The notes under the pieces: model-generated
What the model saw: only the letters and a program-made list of their open reading frames with translations
Told to the model about the DNA's origin: nothing
The model's database searches: none
Part shown: one piece after another, positions 50,039-60,100 of the stretch
Numbering within the stretch: position 1 is the stretch's first letter
Layout: each line of letters starts with the position of its first letter
Program-made: the position numbers and the translations under genes
NCBI GenBank assembly: GCA_004558025.1
Contig: SFEG01000001.1
Location: 124,001 to 188,000, forward strand
Length of the DNA: 64,000 nt
Direction: 5' to 3'
Source of the DNA: Clostridiales bacterium
Lineage (GTDB): Bacteria > Bacillota > Clostridia > Oscillospirales > Oscillospiraceae

Positions 50039-52459
50039 TTACTTTATGATAAGATTGATAAGTTTATTCTTTACGACTATAGTCTTAACGAGCTTCTTAT
50101 CCTCCATCAGACGCTTGACCTTTTCGTCGGCGCAGGCAGCCTCTACAATGACGCTGTCGTCGGAATCGGACGGAACGGTGATGGTGGTCTTGAGCTTGCC
50201 GTTTACCTGAACCGCCATCTCGCGGGTGGCATCAACGGTCTTGGCCTCGTCGTACTCCGGCCAGCGCATCTGCATGGCCATCTTGCCCTCTTTCGCGGCA
50301 TAGCCCATGAGCTCCCACATTTCCTCCGCGATATGCGGTGCGAAGGGGCTGAGCATGAGGATGAGGGTCTTGACCTCGCCCTTTGTGCAGCCGTTTGCGT
50401 AGAACTCGTTGACCATGGTCATGAGAGCCGCGATAGCGGTGTTCATCTTGAGATCATAGATGTCCGCGCCGACTTTCTTGATCGTCTTGTGGATGATGGC
50501 CTCGTTCTTTGCCGAGTAGTTTTCGTCGTCCTTTGCCAGCTCCATGAGATTCCAGCAGCGGTCGAGGAAACGCTTCGAGCCCTTGACGGCCTCGTTTGAC
50601 CAGGAAACGGCCTTCTCAAAGTCACCGATGAACATGATGTGCATGCGCAGCGTGTCCGCGCCGTACTGGTTGACGATATCGTTGGGATTGACGACGTTGC
50701 CGCGGGATTTACTCATCTTCTCGCCGCCCTCGCCGAGGATCATGCCGTGGCTCGTGCGTTTAGCATAGGGCTCCTTGGTCGGAACAACGCCGATATCGTA
50801 CAGGAACTTATGCCAGAAGCGGGAGTAGAGCAGGTGCAGCGTGGTGTGCTCCATACCGCCGTTATACCAGTCGACAGGGCCCCAGTAATCGACCGCTTCC
50901 TTGGAAACGGCCGCCTTATCGTTGTGCGGATCCATATAGCGCAGCCAGTACCAGCTTGAGCCCGCCCAGTTGGGCATCGTATCGGTCTCGCGCTCGGCTT
51001 TGCCGCCGCACTTCGGGCAGGTCGTCTCGACCCAGTCGCGCATCTTTGCGATGGGAGATTCGCCGTTATCGGTAGGCTCATAGTTTTCAACATCGGGCAG
51101 GAGCAGCGGGAGCTCCTCCTCGGGAACGGGCACCCAGCCGCACTTCGGGCAGTTTACCATCGGGATCGGCTCGCCCCAGTAGCGCTGGCGTGAGAACACC
51201 CAGTCGCGCAGCTTGTAGTTGACCTTTTCCTTGCCTATTCCCTGCTCGACGACGTATTTCTTCATTGCGGGGATAGCTTCCTTGACTGTCATGCCGTTGA
51301 GGAAGCCGGAGTTTACCATGACGGCGCTGTCGTCCTTTGCGACGAAGGCCTCCTTGGTGATATCGCCGCCGGCGACGACCTCGACTATAGGCAGACCGAA
51401 CTTGGTTGCAAACTCCCAGTCGCGCTGATCGTGACCCGGAACGCCCATGACGATGCCGGTACCGTAGCCCATGAGGACATAGTCGGAGACAAACATCGGG
51501 AGCATCTTATGAGTTACCGGGTTTTCAACCTCGATACCGTCGAGGCGAACGCCGGTCTTTTCCTTGTTGAGCTCGCCGCGCTCGAAATCGGACTTTCTCG
51601 CCGCTTCCTTCTGATAGGCCGCGACCTCGTCCCAGTTATTTATCTTGTCCTTCCACTCCTCGAGCATCGGATGCTCGGGAGAAATGACCATGTAAGTGGT
51701 GCCAAACAGAGTATCGGCACGGGTGGTGTAAACGGTGACCTCGCCGCCGATATTGGTCTTGAAGGTAACCTCAGCGCCGGTGGAGCGGCCGATCCAGTTG
51801 CGCTGCTGGATCTTTACGCGCTCGATGTAATCGACATCGTCAAGATCGTCGATAAGGCGCTGAGCGTACTTGGTTATGCGCAGCATCCACTGGCTCTTTT
51901 CCTTGCGGACGACCTCGCTGCCGCAGCGCTCGCACACACCGTCGACGACCTCTTCGTTTGCGAGAACACACTTGCAGGAGGTGCACCAGTTGACGGGCAT
52001 GGTGGTCTTGTATGCAAGGCCGTGCTTGTACATCTGAAGGAATATCCACTGAGTCCACTTGTAATACTGCGGATCGGTCGTGTCTATAACTCTGTCCCAG
52101 TCAAAGCCGTAGCCGAGCATTTTCAGCTGCGAGGTGAAGGTCTTTATGTTATCGGCGGTGACCTTTGCCGGATGGATGTGTGTCTTTATGGCGTAGTTTT
52201 CCGTCGGCAGACCGAAGGCGTCAAAGCCTATGGGATAAAGGACATTGTAGCCGTCCATTCTCTTCTTGCGGCAAACTATGTCAAGCGCGGTGAAGGGTCT
52301 GGGATGGCCGACGTGCAGTCCCTGTCCGGAGGGATACGGGAACTCGATAAGACCGTAAAATTTGGGGCGTGTGGTGTCGCCGGTTATGGCCGCGTAGGGC
52401 TTGGTCTCTTCCCATATTTTCTGCCATTTCTTTTCAATTGCTGCAAAATCGTATTTCAT
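50039..52459 (-). CDS. leuS: Leucine--tRNA ligase
   Basis: An 806-residue class I synthetase. The HIGH-type motif is HVGHPRPF (about residue 47), zinc-binding cysteines lie near 150-175 and 420-490, the CP1 editing domain is in the middle, and the KMSKS loop reads GEKMSKSRGN (about 570). Length is normal for bacterial LeuS. No T-box is present in the 46-base gap before it, so it is probably transcribed with rsfS. Confidence 0.97.
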   Translation of the reverse strand: MKYDFAAIEKKWQKIWEETKPYAAITGDTTRPKFYGLIEFPYPSGQGLHVGHPRPFTALDIVCRKKRMDGYNVLYPIGFDAFGLPTENYAIKTHIHPAKVTADNIKTFTSQLKMLGYGFDWDRVIDTTDPQYYKWTQWIFLQMYKHGLAYKTTMPVNWCTSCKCVLANEEVVDGVCERCGSEVVRKEKSQWMLRITKYAQRLIDDLDDVDYIERVKIQQRNWIGRSTGAEVTFKTNIGGEVTVYTTRADTLFGTTYMVISPEHPMLEEWKDKINNWDEVAAYQKEAARKSDFERGELNKEKTGVRLDGIEVENPVTHKMLPMFVSDYVLMGYGTGIVMGVPGHDQRDWEFATKFGLPIVEVVAGGDITKEAFVAKDDSAVMVNSGFLNGMTVKEAIPAMKKYVVEQGIGKEKVNYKLRDWVFSRQRYWGEPIPMVNCPKCGWVPVPEEELPLLLPDVENYEPTDNGESPIAKMRDWVETTCPKCGGKAERETDTMPNWAGSSWYWLRYMDPHNDKAAVSKEAVDYWGPVDWYNGGMEHTTLHLLYSRFWHKFLYDIGVVPTKEPYAKRTSHGMILGEGGEKMSKSRGNVVNPNDIVNQYGADTLRMHIMFIGDFEKAVSWSNEAVKGSKRFLDRCWNLMELAKDDENYSAKNEAIIHKTIKKVGADIYDLKMNTAIAALMTMVNEFYANGCTKGEVKTLILMLSPFAPHIAEEMWELMGYAAKEGKMAMQMRWPEYDEAKTVDATREMAVQVNGKLKTTITVPSDSDDSVIVEAACADEKVKRLMEDKKLVKTIVVKNKLINLIIK

Positions 52460-52505
52460 TTTAAAATTACTCCCTTATAGTTTTATATTTTTGTCCGAAC
52501 GCCCC

Positions 52506-52868
52506 TTAGCAGGGGCCTATAAGGGATGAGAGCTCGATCTCCTCGGCGTCTGACCACAGATGCTCAAGATTATAGAAGTCACGGGCTTCCTCGGTGAACA
52601 CATGCGCCACGACGCAGCCGAAATCGAGAAGCACCCAGCTTCCGCTGCGATAGCCCTCGCGACGGATGGGAGGCTCGCCGGCCTCGCTCATTGCCTTGTC
52701 GATCTCGTCTGTAAGAGTTTTTATATGCGTGGAAGATGTACCTGTGCAGATTATGAAATAGTCGCACAGGGATGTGAGCTTATCGGTTTTAAGGACTTTT
52801 ATATCCTTGCCTTTTTTGTCGTTAAGCGCCTTGGCGGCTATCTTAACGACCTCGTTGGGTGTCATCAT
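52506..52868 (-). CDS. rsfS: Ribosomal silencing factor RsfS
   Basis: A 120-residue protein of the RsfS/Iojap family that binds L14 and blocks subunit joining in starvation. DYFIICTGTSSTHI (about residue 36) and the YRSGSWVLLDFGCVVAHVF segment mark the family. The start overlaps the LCP stop (two ATGs in a row at 52868 and 52865; the first has GAGG nearby). The nadD-yqeK-rsfS order of Bacillus is kept except for the LCP gene in between. Confidence 0.95.
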   Translation of the reverse strand: MMTPNEVVKIAAKALNDKKGKDIKVLKTDKLTSLCDYFIICTGTSSTHIKTLTDEIDKAMSEAGEPPIRREGYRSGSWVLLDFGCVVAHVFTEEARDFYNLEHLWSDAEEIELSSLIGPC

Positions 52869-54175
52869 TCGCTGTCGTCCTCACTGTCTGAATTGGATTG
52901 ACTCGTATCGCCTTCATAGGTATAAACATTGGCCGAGCCCATTGAGCTTGAGGAGCTGTAATTAAGGAACGAGGAAACTCCTCCCGCAAGCTCGCCGGTG
53001 GTTGAATAGAAATTGCCGTTTTTATAGGTAACGATGTTCACGTTCTGTGTTGTGACCTGAGCCTCCCAGGGATTGAGGCAGTCATTGACCATCTTGAGCC
53101 ATGCATCAATATCGCAGAAAACATAGCTTGAGCCGAACACGCTGCCGCCTGTATCGCCGGGCATAGTGTAGAACTTTATGTTCTCGCTGTCAAGCTTCAA
53201 AAACTCCTTGGCATAATAGAGCATATTCTCGGTGCTGAGGCTCGTCTGCATGTTCTCGCTTACTATGCTTATGACCTCGCTGAGGTTCGGGATATTTTTT
53301 AGGCTTATCATCTGGCTTGCAACGGCCATGAGGAGCTCGTGCTGCATTTCGATACGCTGAATATCGCCGCCGGCATAGCCGCTTCTGAAGCGCATGAGCT
53401 GAACAAACTGCTCGCCGTTCAGAGTCTGCCGGCCCTCGGGTATATGAATGTGAAGATCCTGCGTCGGGTCATCGTAATTCATTCCGGGAGGAACGTCGAA
53501 TTGCACTCCGCCGATAGAATCGACGACCTTTTCGGCAGCCTCCATGTTGACGAGGATATATCCGTCAACGTCAAAGCCGAGGAAGGATTTAATAAGCTCC
53601 TCGCGCATTTTCTCTATCGGGTCGCAGCCATAGTATGAGCTGCTTTCGATCTTTGAATAATACTCGGCATAGTGATAAGCCGAATTTGCTTTTTTGACCT
53701 CGTGCTTTATATTCGTGAGCGTATCACGCGGAATGCTCACGACGTTTAGAGTGTGATTTACAGTGTCGAGCCGGCCGATCATTATAGTGTCGGTATTATT
53801 GCTGACAACATCAACGCCCGCGACAAGTATCGTATATACGCCCGGCTTTCTGCCGTCGACCGTGTTTACGGGCGGCTCGTCGCTGTTATTTATGCCGTCC
53901 TTATTGCTGTCGGGCGCGTCCATGAAATACTCAACATACACATAGGCCGCCGCGAGGAGTACCACGAGACACAGCAGAATTATAAGGATGACCTTGCCTG
54001 CCTTGCCCTTCTTTTTCTTTTTTTTGCCGCCTGCCGTATTATCTGACTGTACGGATTTTGCCTCGGCATAGTCGGCGTAATCATACTCGTCGTATCTTTC
54101 GGTCCTGCGGCTGCTGCCGTTATTGCTGCCGCTGCCTGCATGTCTGCCGCTTTTTTTGCCTCCGAATAGCTGCAT
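52865..54175 (-). CDS. LytR-CpsA-Psr (LCP) family ligase
   Basis: A 436-residue membrane protein: a basic cytoplasmic N terminus rich in Lys/Gly/Asp (about 1-60), one membrane span (about 62-83) and an extracellular LCP domain (about 110-380) with DTIMIGRLD and the SIPRDTLTNI stretch (about 150), which hold the conserved Asp and Arg. LCP enzymes move teichoic acid or other glycopolymers from undecaprenyl-PP to peptidoglycan. It is inserted between nadD-yqeK and rsfS, a cluster usually without it. The C-terminal tail is Ser/Asp-rich. Confidence 0.92.
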   Translation of the reverse strand: MQLFGGKKSGRHAGSGSNNGSSRRTERYDEYDYADYAEAKSVQSDNTAGGKKKKKKGKAGKVILIILLCLVVLLAAAYVYVEYFMDAPDSNKDGINNSDEPPVNTVDGRKPGVYTILVAGVDVVSNNTDTIMIGRLDTVNHTLNVVSIPRDTLTNIKHEVKKANSAYHYAEYYSKIESSSYYGCDPIEKMREELIKSFLGFDVDGYILVNMEAAEKVVDSIGGVQFDVPPGMNYDDPTQDLHIHIPEGRQTLNGEQFVQLMRFRSGYAGGDIQRIEMQHELLMAVASQMISLKNIPNLSEVISIVSENMQTSLSTENMLYYAKEFLKLDSENIKFYTMPGDTGGSVFGSSYVFCDIDAWLKMVNDCLNPWEAQVTTQNVNIVTYKNGNFYSTTGELAGGVSSFLNYSSSSSMGSANVYTYEGDTSQSNSDSEDDSE

Positions 54176-54208
54176 ATCATTTTCCCTTCTCTGTCGGCAC
54201 CTCTGCCG

Positions 54209-55384
54209 TTATTGCTGACTCGAGGTATGCTCGGCATACCATTTATACGCGTCGGCAGTTGCGTAATACGGCTCCTGCCCGTAGCTTTTTATATCTTCAA
54301 GACTCATTTTGAGTCCCTGCGCCATCGCCTCGTCAAGATTCTCATATGCGAGCTTTCTCAGCTCGTCCACACCATCAAAATCACGGTTCGGCTCGATGTA
54401 ATCGGCCATGTATATGATCTTTTCGAGAAGCGTCATATCGGGTTTGCCCGTCGTGTGCCAGCGGATAGCGTCATATACCTCGTCGCTTATATTAAAAAGG
54501 TCTCTCGCCAGGGCCGCACCGGTCTTCGCGTGCAGAAGCTTGACATTTTCTTCTTCGGCGGTGTCGTTTATGATATCATACTTCCTGCACAATATCAATT
54601 GGTCGGATAACACAAGTTTTTTTGTAATATCATGCAGAATTCCGGCCTCTGCCGCATTTTCAGGGTCCTCCCCCCAGCGGTTTGCGAGCGTCACCGCCTC
54701 GGCCTCGCAGCCGATGACATGTGCCACGCGCTTGGGAGCGAGCATTGCATATGCCTTTTCGCGCAGCCAGTATAGCTCCGGCTTTGCGTCGTAGTCTCCG
54801 TTTTTGATGATGCGCGAATAAACCGTCTCCGGCAGATATGACGCGCCTCGCCTTCTCGGCAGCATATCGCGTATATCCGAAGAGGCCATAGGCTTGGGCT
54901 CGTGGTTTATAAACACGCACTTTGCTCCGTACTGCCGCTTGAGATAATCGGCATGCTCGATGACTTGCGCATCCTCGCCCTCGTTGCGGCAGAACACGCC
55001 CAGCGTCATATTCTCAAGCAGGAAACGGAATCTGTACCACTCTTCAAAGCTCAGAAGCATGTCGCTTCCCATGACAAAGGTAAATTCGGCTCCCGGATAA
55101 AGCCTCATCAGCTCCTCAAGGGTATCTGCCGAGTAGCTTTTGCCCTCGCGCAGTATCTCCATGTCCGACACCTCGGCGTTCGGGATATCGGCAAAGGCGA
55201 GCCTCGTGAGTTCAAGGCGTTCGAGAGCGTCCGGACTTCCGTCGGCAAGCTCCTTATGCGGAGGTATGCTCGCCGGAATGATGAGCATTTTATCGGGCTT
55301 TAAGCACTCGGACACGGCAAACGCCGCCTCAACGTGGCCGCAGTGCGGCGGGTTGAAGCTTCCGCCGTAAATTACGATTTTCAT
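54209..55384 (-). CDS. nadD: NadD-YqeK fusion: NaMN adenylyltransferase + HD-domain Ap4A hydrolase
   Basis: A 391-residue two-domain protein. Residues about 1-195 are nicotinate-mononucleotide adenylyltransferase (NadD), with GGSFNPPHCGH near the N terminus and the EPKPMASSDIR motif near 165. Residues about 210-391 are a YqeK HD domain, with HVIGCEAEA, GILHDITK and IRWHTTGKP, which in Bacillus-type YqeK hydrolyses diadenosine tetraphosphate. In Bacillus they are separate adjacent genes. No stop or frame change separates the halves here, so it is one polypeptide. It lies 5' of LCP-rsfS and overlaps yhbY by 4 bases. Confidence 0.93.
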   Translation of the reverse strand: MKIVIYGGSFNPPHCGHVEAAFAVSECLKPDKMLIIPASIPPHKELADGSPDALERLELTRLAFADIPNAEVSDMEILREGKSYSADTLEELMRLYPGAEFTFVMGSDMLLSFEEWYRFRFLLENMTLGVFCRNEGEDAQVIEHADYLKRQYGAKCVFINHEPKPMASSDIRDMLPRRRGASYLPETVYSRIIKNGDYDAKPELYWLREKAYAMLAPKRVAHVIGCEAEAVTLANRWGEDPENAAEAGILHDITKKLVLSDQLILCRKYDIINDTAEEENVKLLHAKTGAALARDLFNISDEVYDAIRWHTTGKPDMTLLEKIIYMADYIEPNRDFDGVDELRKLAYENLDEAMAQGLKMSLEDIKSYGQEPYYATADAYKWYAEHTSSQQ

Positions 55385-55689
55385 TTCTTCTTATCTTTCA
55401 CAAGAGCTATTTTAGGCTCTTTATCGTTGCGTTTATACAGCACAAATTTACTTCCTATCGTCTGCACGGTGTCGGCAGCGCAGGCCTCGGCCAGCGCGTC
55501 TGCCGCCTCGCGCGCCGTAAGCAGGCTGTTTTCCAGTACTCTGCCCTTTATGAGCTCGCGTGCCTTGAGCGCGTCTTTGACCTGCGCTATCGTATTTTCC
55601 GTTATTCCGCCCTTGCCGATCTGGATTATCGTATCCTCGGTCATTGCAAGACCTCTCAGCTGGGCTCTCTGCTTACTTGTCAGTGACAT
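55381..55689 (-). CDS. yhbY: YhbY family CRM-domain RNA-binding protein
   Basis: A 102-residue CRM-domain protein. QRAQLRGLA near the N terminus and the IQIGKGGIT loop (about residue 23) give the GxxG-type RNA-binding loop. The family associates with the 50S precursor. The ATG overlaps the rdgB stop region by 17 bases. It is the first gene of the conserved yhbY-nadD-yqeK-rsfS run. Confidence 0.93.
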   Translation of the reverse strand: MSLTSKQRAQLRGLAMTEDTIIQIGKGGITENTIAQVKDALKARELIKGRVLENSLLTAREAADALAEACAADTVQTIGSKFVLYKRNDKEPKIALVKDKKK

Positions 55690-56275
55690 TTATCTTCCTC
55701 AGTTCCATTTTAAATTTTGCGAGCGCTCGCGCTCTGTGTGATATCCTGTTTTTAAGCTCGGTGCCGAGCACCGCCATGCTGTCATTGTATCCGTCGGGCA
55801 TGAACACGGGATCGTAGCCGAAGCCGCCCTCGCCGTGGGGTTCGGTTAGTATCTGCCCCGGGCATTCGCCCTCGGTGCGTATCTCCGCTCCGCCGGGTAG
55901 CAGGCAGCATATGCTGGACACGAATTTTGCCTTGCGATCGGTCACGCCCTCGAGCTTTGACAAAAGAAACATATACTTTTCCTTATCGCTCGCGTCGTGG
56001 CCGCCGGGGGCATAGCGAGCCGAGTACACGCCGGGCTCGCCGTTCAAAGCATCGACCATGAGCCCCGAATCGTCGGCGACCGTAGCCTCGCCGGTAGCGT
56101 CAAAGACCGCTTTTGCCTTGAGATACGCGTTCTCGGCAAAGGTCGTGCCCGTCTCGTCGACCTCGAAGTTGCAGCCTGCCTCGCGCTGCGAGAGTATCTC
56201 AACGTCCATATCGGACAGTATCGCCTTGAGTTCCTTCAGTTTTTTTGCGTTATTGCTTGCAAGTATGAGCTTCAT
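55673..56275 (-). CDS. rdgB: XTP/dITP diphosphatase (RdgB/HAM1)
   Basis: A 200-residue house-cleaning pyrophosphatase that removes non-canonical purine triphosphates. The N-terminal LILASNNAKKLKEL motif, VADDSGLMVDAL (about residue 66) and the FGYDPVFMPDG segment (about 150) are typical. Its start shares a base with the ftsY stop (TAATG), so it belongs to the smc-ftsY unit. Confidence 0.95.
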   Translation of the reverse strand: MKLILASNNAKKLKELKAILSDMDVEILSQREAGCNFEVDETGTTFAENAYLKAKAVFDATGEATVADDSGLMVDALNGEPGVYSARYAPGGHDASDKEKYMFLLSKLEGVTDRKAKFVSSICCLLPGGAEIRTEGECPGQILTEPHGEGGFGYDPVFMPDGYNDSMAVLGTELKNRISHRARALAKFKMELRKINVTDK

Positions 56276-57180
56276 TACTTAAACAGTGCCTCCACAAAGT
56301 CCTTGGGATCAAACGGGATGAGATCGTCTATCCCCTCGCCCACACCGACGTACTTGACAGGGAGCTTGAGCTCGTTGGATATTGCAAAGACGATTCCTCC
56401 CTTGGCCGTACCGTCAAGCTTTGTAAGAACAATGCCGGTAATTCCGGCAGTCTCCAAAAACTGCTTTGCCTGAATGAGGCCGTTCTGGCCGGTGGTGGCG
56501 TCGAGCACCATGAGCGTCTCAACATCCGCGTCGGGAAGCTCGCGGCGGACAACGCGCGTGATCTTATTGAGCTCATTCATGAGGTTTGCCTTATTGTGAA
56601 GCCTGCCGGCCGTGTCGATTATAACGACGTCCGTACCGCGTGCCTTGGCAGCGCACAGGCCGTCATATACGACCGAGGCGGGGTCGCTGCCCTCCTCGTG
56701 GCGCACGATATCGGATCCAGAGCGCTCAGCCCATACGCCGAGCTGCTCGGCCGCCGCAGCGCGAAAGGTATCGCCCGCACAAAGGAGTACGCTCTTGCCC
56801 TCGGTCTTAAGGCTTGCGGCCATTTTGCCGATTGTCGTAGTCTTGCCGACGCCGTTTACGCCGACCATGAGAATGACGGACGGCTTTGTCGTAAGCTTAA
56901 GGCTCGTATCCATCGTGCCGAGCATGTCGCGCATATATTCAACGAAGGCCTCCTTCGCCTGCTTGCCCTTATTTATATAGCGGCGCAGCAGAATGCGCTT
57001 ATAATCCATCATTATCTGCGCCGTCGTTTCGCCGCCGACATCGGCCATTATGAGCATCTCCTCGAGCTCATCGTAGAAATCCTCACTATCGATATCGTAA
57101 TTGCGGAATACCTCTTCAAGCTCCTCAATATTCTTTCTGGTCTTTGTAAGACCCGAAAACATTTTATCAAAAAAGCCCAT
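56275..57180 (-). CDS. ftsY: Signal recognition particle receptor FtsY
   Basis: A 301-residue SRP GTPase comprising the N domain (about 1-85) and G domain. Motifs GVNGVGKTTTIGK, DTFRAAA, DTAGR and TKLDGTAKGG are all intact. The acidic A domain of enteric FtsY is absent, as in most Gram-positives. GGAGG before the ATG overlaps the smc stop. The smc-ftsY adjacency is the usual Firmicute order. Confidence 0.96.
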   Translation of the reverse strand: MGFFDKMFSGLTKTRKNIEELEEVFRNYDIDSEDFYDELEEMLIMADVGGETTAQIMMDYKRILLRRYINKGKQAKEAFVEYMRDMLGTMDTSLKLTTKPSVILMVGVNGVGKTTTIGKMAASLKTEGKSVLLCAGDTFRAAAAEQLGVWAERSGSDIVRHEEGSDPASVVYDGLCAAKARGTDVVIIDTAGRLHNKANLMNELNKITRVVRRELPDADVETLMVLDATTGQNGLIQAKQFLETAGITGIVLTKLDGTAKGGIVFAISNELKLPVKYVGVGEGIDDLIPFDPKDFVEALFK

Positions 57181-57191
57181 TGTGTTCCTCC

Positions 57192-60100
57192 TCAGTCATT
57201 TTCGATAGAGCGCTGCGCCTGGTCGAGATCGAGCTCGATGACCTTGGAAACGCCCTTTTCCTGCATCGTCACGCCGTAGATGTGGTCTGCCTCCTCCATT
57301 GTGCCGCGGCGGTGGGTTATAACTATAAACTGCGTCCTGTCGCACATTCTGCGCATGTACTCGGCATAGCGGATAACATTCGCCTCGTCGAGCGCGGCCT
57401 CGATCTCGTCCATAACGCAGAACGGCGTCGGACGCACCTTGAGTATCGCAAAATAAAGCGCAATCGCAACGAAAGCCTTCTCGCCGCCGGACAACAGGCT
57501 GATATTCGACACCGCCTTGCCTGGCGGCTGCACCTTTATCTCAATGCCGCACTCGAGCGGATCGGCTTCGTCCTCAAGAATGACGGACGCCTTGCCGCCG
57601 CCGAAAAGCTCAAGGAAGGTCTCGCGGAAGTTCTCGTCAATAAGCTTGAACTGGCCGAGGAAGACCTCCTTCATCTCATTGGTTACGTCATTGATTATAC
57701 CCAAAAGCTCCTTCTTTGCCTTCTCAATGTCACTGCGCTGGCCGGTCAGGAACTCATATCGGGTGTTTACACGCTCAAATTCCTCGATAGCGCCGATGTT
57801 CGGCGTGCCGAGGGCGGATATCTGACGGCGCAGATCGCTTATGCCGCTCGACTCCTTCTGCAGGTTCTCCACCGGCTGGCGCAGCTGCTGAGCCGCCGAA
57901 TGGCTGAGCTCGTAGTTATCCCAAAGCTTATCGAGGATCTGCTTTTCCTCCATCTCGGCGGAGAGCTTTTTCTGCTCAAGACGAGCGCAGCTGCGCTCAA
58001 GCTCCAGCAGGCGGCGGTTGGACTCCTGACTGTCCTTATCGGCCTTTGTTCTGCGTCCTTCAAGCTCCATGCGCTTTGCGTTTATCTCCGTGATCTCGGC
58101 CTTTATCTTCTCGGCCTGAGAGAGTATATCATCGCGCTGCTTCAAAACGGCATCGAGCTGCGAATTTATCTCCTCGCAGGCACGCTGTGCCTTTTCTATG
58201 GCGCTCTTTCTGAGCTCACTGTCGCCCGACAGGCTTTGCGATAGCACCTTCAGCTGCTCGACCGAGGCGTTAGTTGCACGCATTTCCGCCTCACATGAGG
58301 CCCTATCGCGCTGGATCTCGGAACGCTCTTCTATCGCCGCGTCAAGCTCGTATCTGAGACCCGACAGGGCATTTACCGACTTTTCGAGCTCTATCTGAGC
58401 CGCATCAAGCTGCCTGCCGAGGGTAAGGCGGCGCTTTTTGAGCTCTTCGAGCTCATTTGCGCGCGAGAGTATACCTGTGCCGCGGGCGGCGCTGCCGCCG
58501 GTCATCGAGCCGCCGGCGTTTATGAGCTGACCGTCAAGGCTGACGATGCGCAGACGGTTGCCGTTTGCCTTTGACATGCGCACGGCGTCGCCCAGCGTTT
58601 CGGCGACAACGGTGCGGCCTAAAAGATTTGCAAATATGCCGTCATAGCGCTTATCGAAGCTCACGAGGTCATACGCCACACCCACGAAGCCCGGATCGTT
58701 CACCGGCGCATCCTTCATGACATTGCCGCGGACAGTGTCCACCGGCAGGAATGTCGCGCGGCCGGAGTCGAGGTGCTTGAGCATTTCTATCGCGCTGCGG
58801 CCGTCGTTCTGCGTGTCGATGACTATATTCTGCATTGCCGCGCCCAGCGCCGTTTCGACTGCGAGCGCGTACTCGTTATCGGTTTTTATGAGGTTCGCCA
58901 CAGGCCCGTGAACGCCGCGCAGGTTTCCCCTGCCCGATTCGCGCATGACGGTCTTGACGGCCTTTGAAAAGCCCTCGTATTCTTTCTCCATTTCGGAGAG
59001 CATGTGGATGCGGGCATCCATGCTGCGGCAGTCGACGGAGAGGCGGTTGACCTTTTCGCGAAGCTGAAAGGCAGCATTTTCACGGCTTTGCAGCTTCATG
59101 CGGCAGCCCTCTATGATATTGGCGCTGCCGGTCTCTTTATTTTCAAGCTCGGATATATTATCCGAAAGCTCCTTTGCCTTGCTCTCGTTATCCTCGATCT
59201 GACGGGCGATCTCACCGAGGCGGGCCTGCGCTCCGGCAATGTCGCTTTTCATGCGCTCGACCGATTCGCCGCTGCTTTTGATATTGGCTCTGAGAACAGC
59301 TGCGCGTGAATCGCAGTCGGCGGCTCGCGCCTCGGTCTGCGAAAGACGTTCACGTGCCTTGTCGGCCTCGATGTCCTTTTCGTGCATACGCTCGGATATG
59401 CTGCCGGCTGAGGCGTACAGCGCCTCAAGGCTGCGGTGCGCCTCGTCAAGCTCGGTCTTTGCCGCTTCGTAATCGGCGTTCACCGTCTGCGCCTGAGCAT
59501 GCAGCTTGTCCAGTGTCTCCATCCATACGGATATCTCGCGCACGCGCAGCTCATCGCGCAGGACAAGATACTTTTTTGCCGTTTCCGACTGGCGGCGCAG
59601 CGGCTCGACCTGAAGCTCGAGCTCGTCGATCTTATCGTTTATGCGCAGGAGGTTCTCCTCCGTTTTTTCAAGCTTGCGCTCGGACTCCTCCTTGCGGCTG
59701 CGGTAGCGGGATATGCCGGCCGCCTCCTCGAAAACCTCGCGTCGATCCGAGCTTTTTGTGGACACGATCTCCGCGATCTTGCCCTGGCCGATGATTGAAT
59801 AACCGTCTCTGCCGAGGCCGGTGTCCATAAGCAGACTGTTTATATCCTTAAGGCGCACGGCCTCGCGGTTTATGTAATACTCGCTGTCTCCGCTACGGTA
59901 ATACCGGCGGGTGAGCATGAGCTCCGTGCTGTCGCAGTCGAAGATATGCTCGGAATTGTCTATAACGAGCGATACCTGCGCAAAGCCCAATGCGCCGCGC
60001 TTTTCGGTGCCGCCAAAGATAACATCCTCCATTTTGCCGCCGCGCAGGGTCTTCGAGCGCTGCTCGCCCATGACCCACAGTATCGCGTCGGATATATTTG

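Noticed and set aside
51431..52480. A long plus-strand open frame (349 codons) opposite leuS
   Set aside because: It is a shadow of leuS, with no motif and no ribosome site.
52460..52505. T-box leader before leuS
   Set aside because: The gap before leuS is only 46 bases and contains no T-box or specifier structure. Nor is one seen before alaS or thrC.
57180..58244. A plus-strand open frame (354 codons) opposite the 3' part of smc
   Set aside because: Leucine-rich but motif-free; it mirrors the coiled-coil and head codons of smc.
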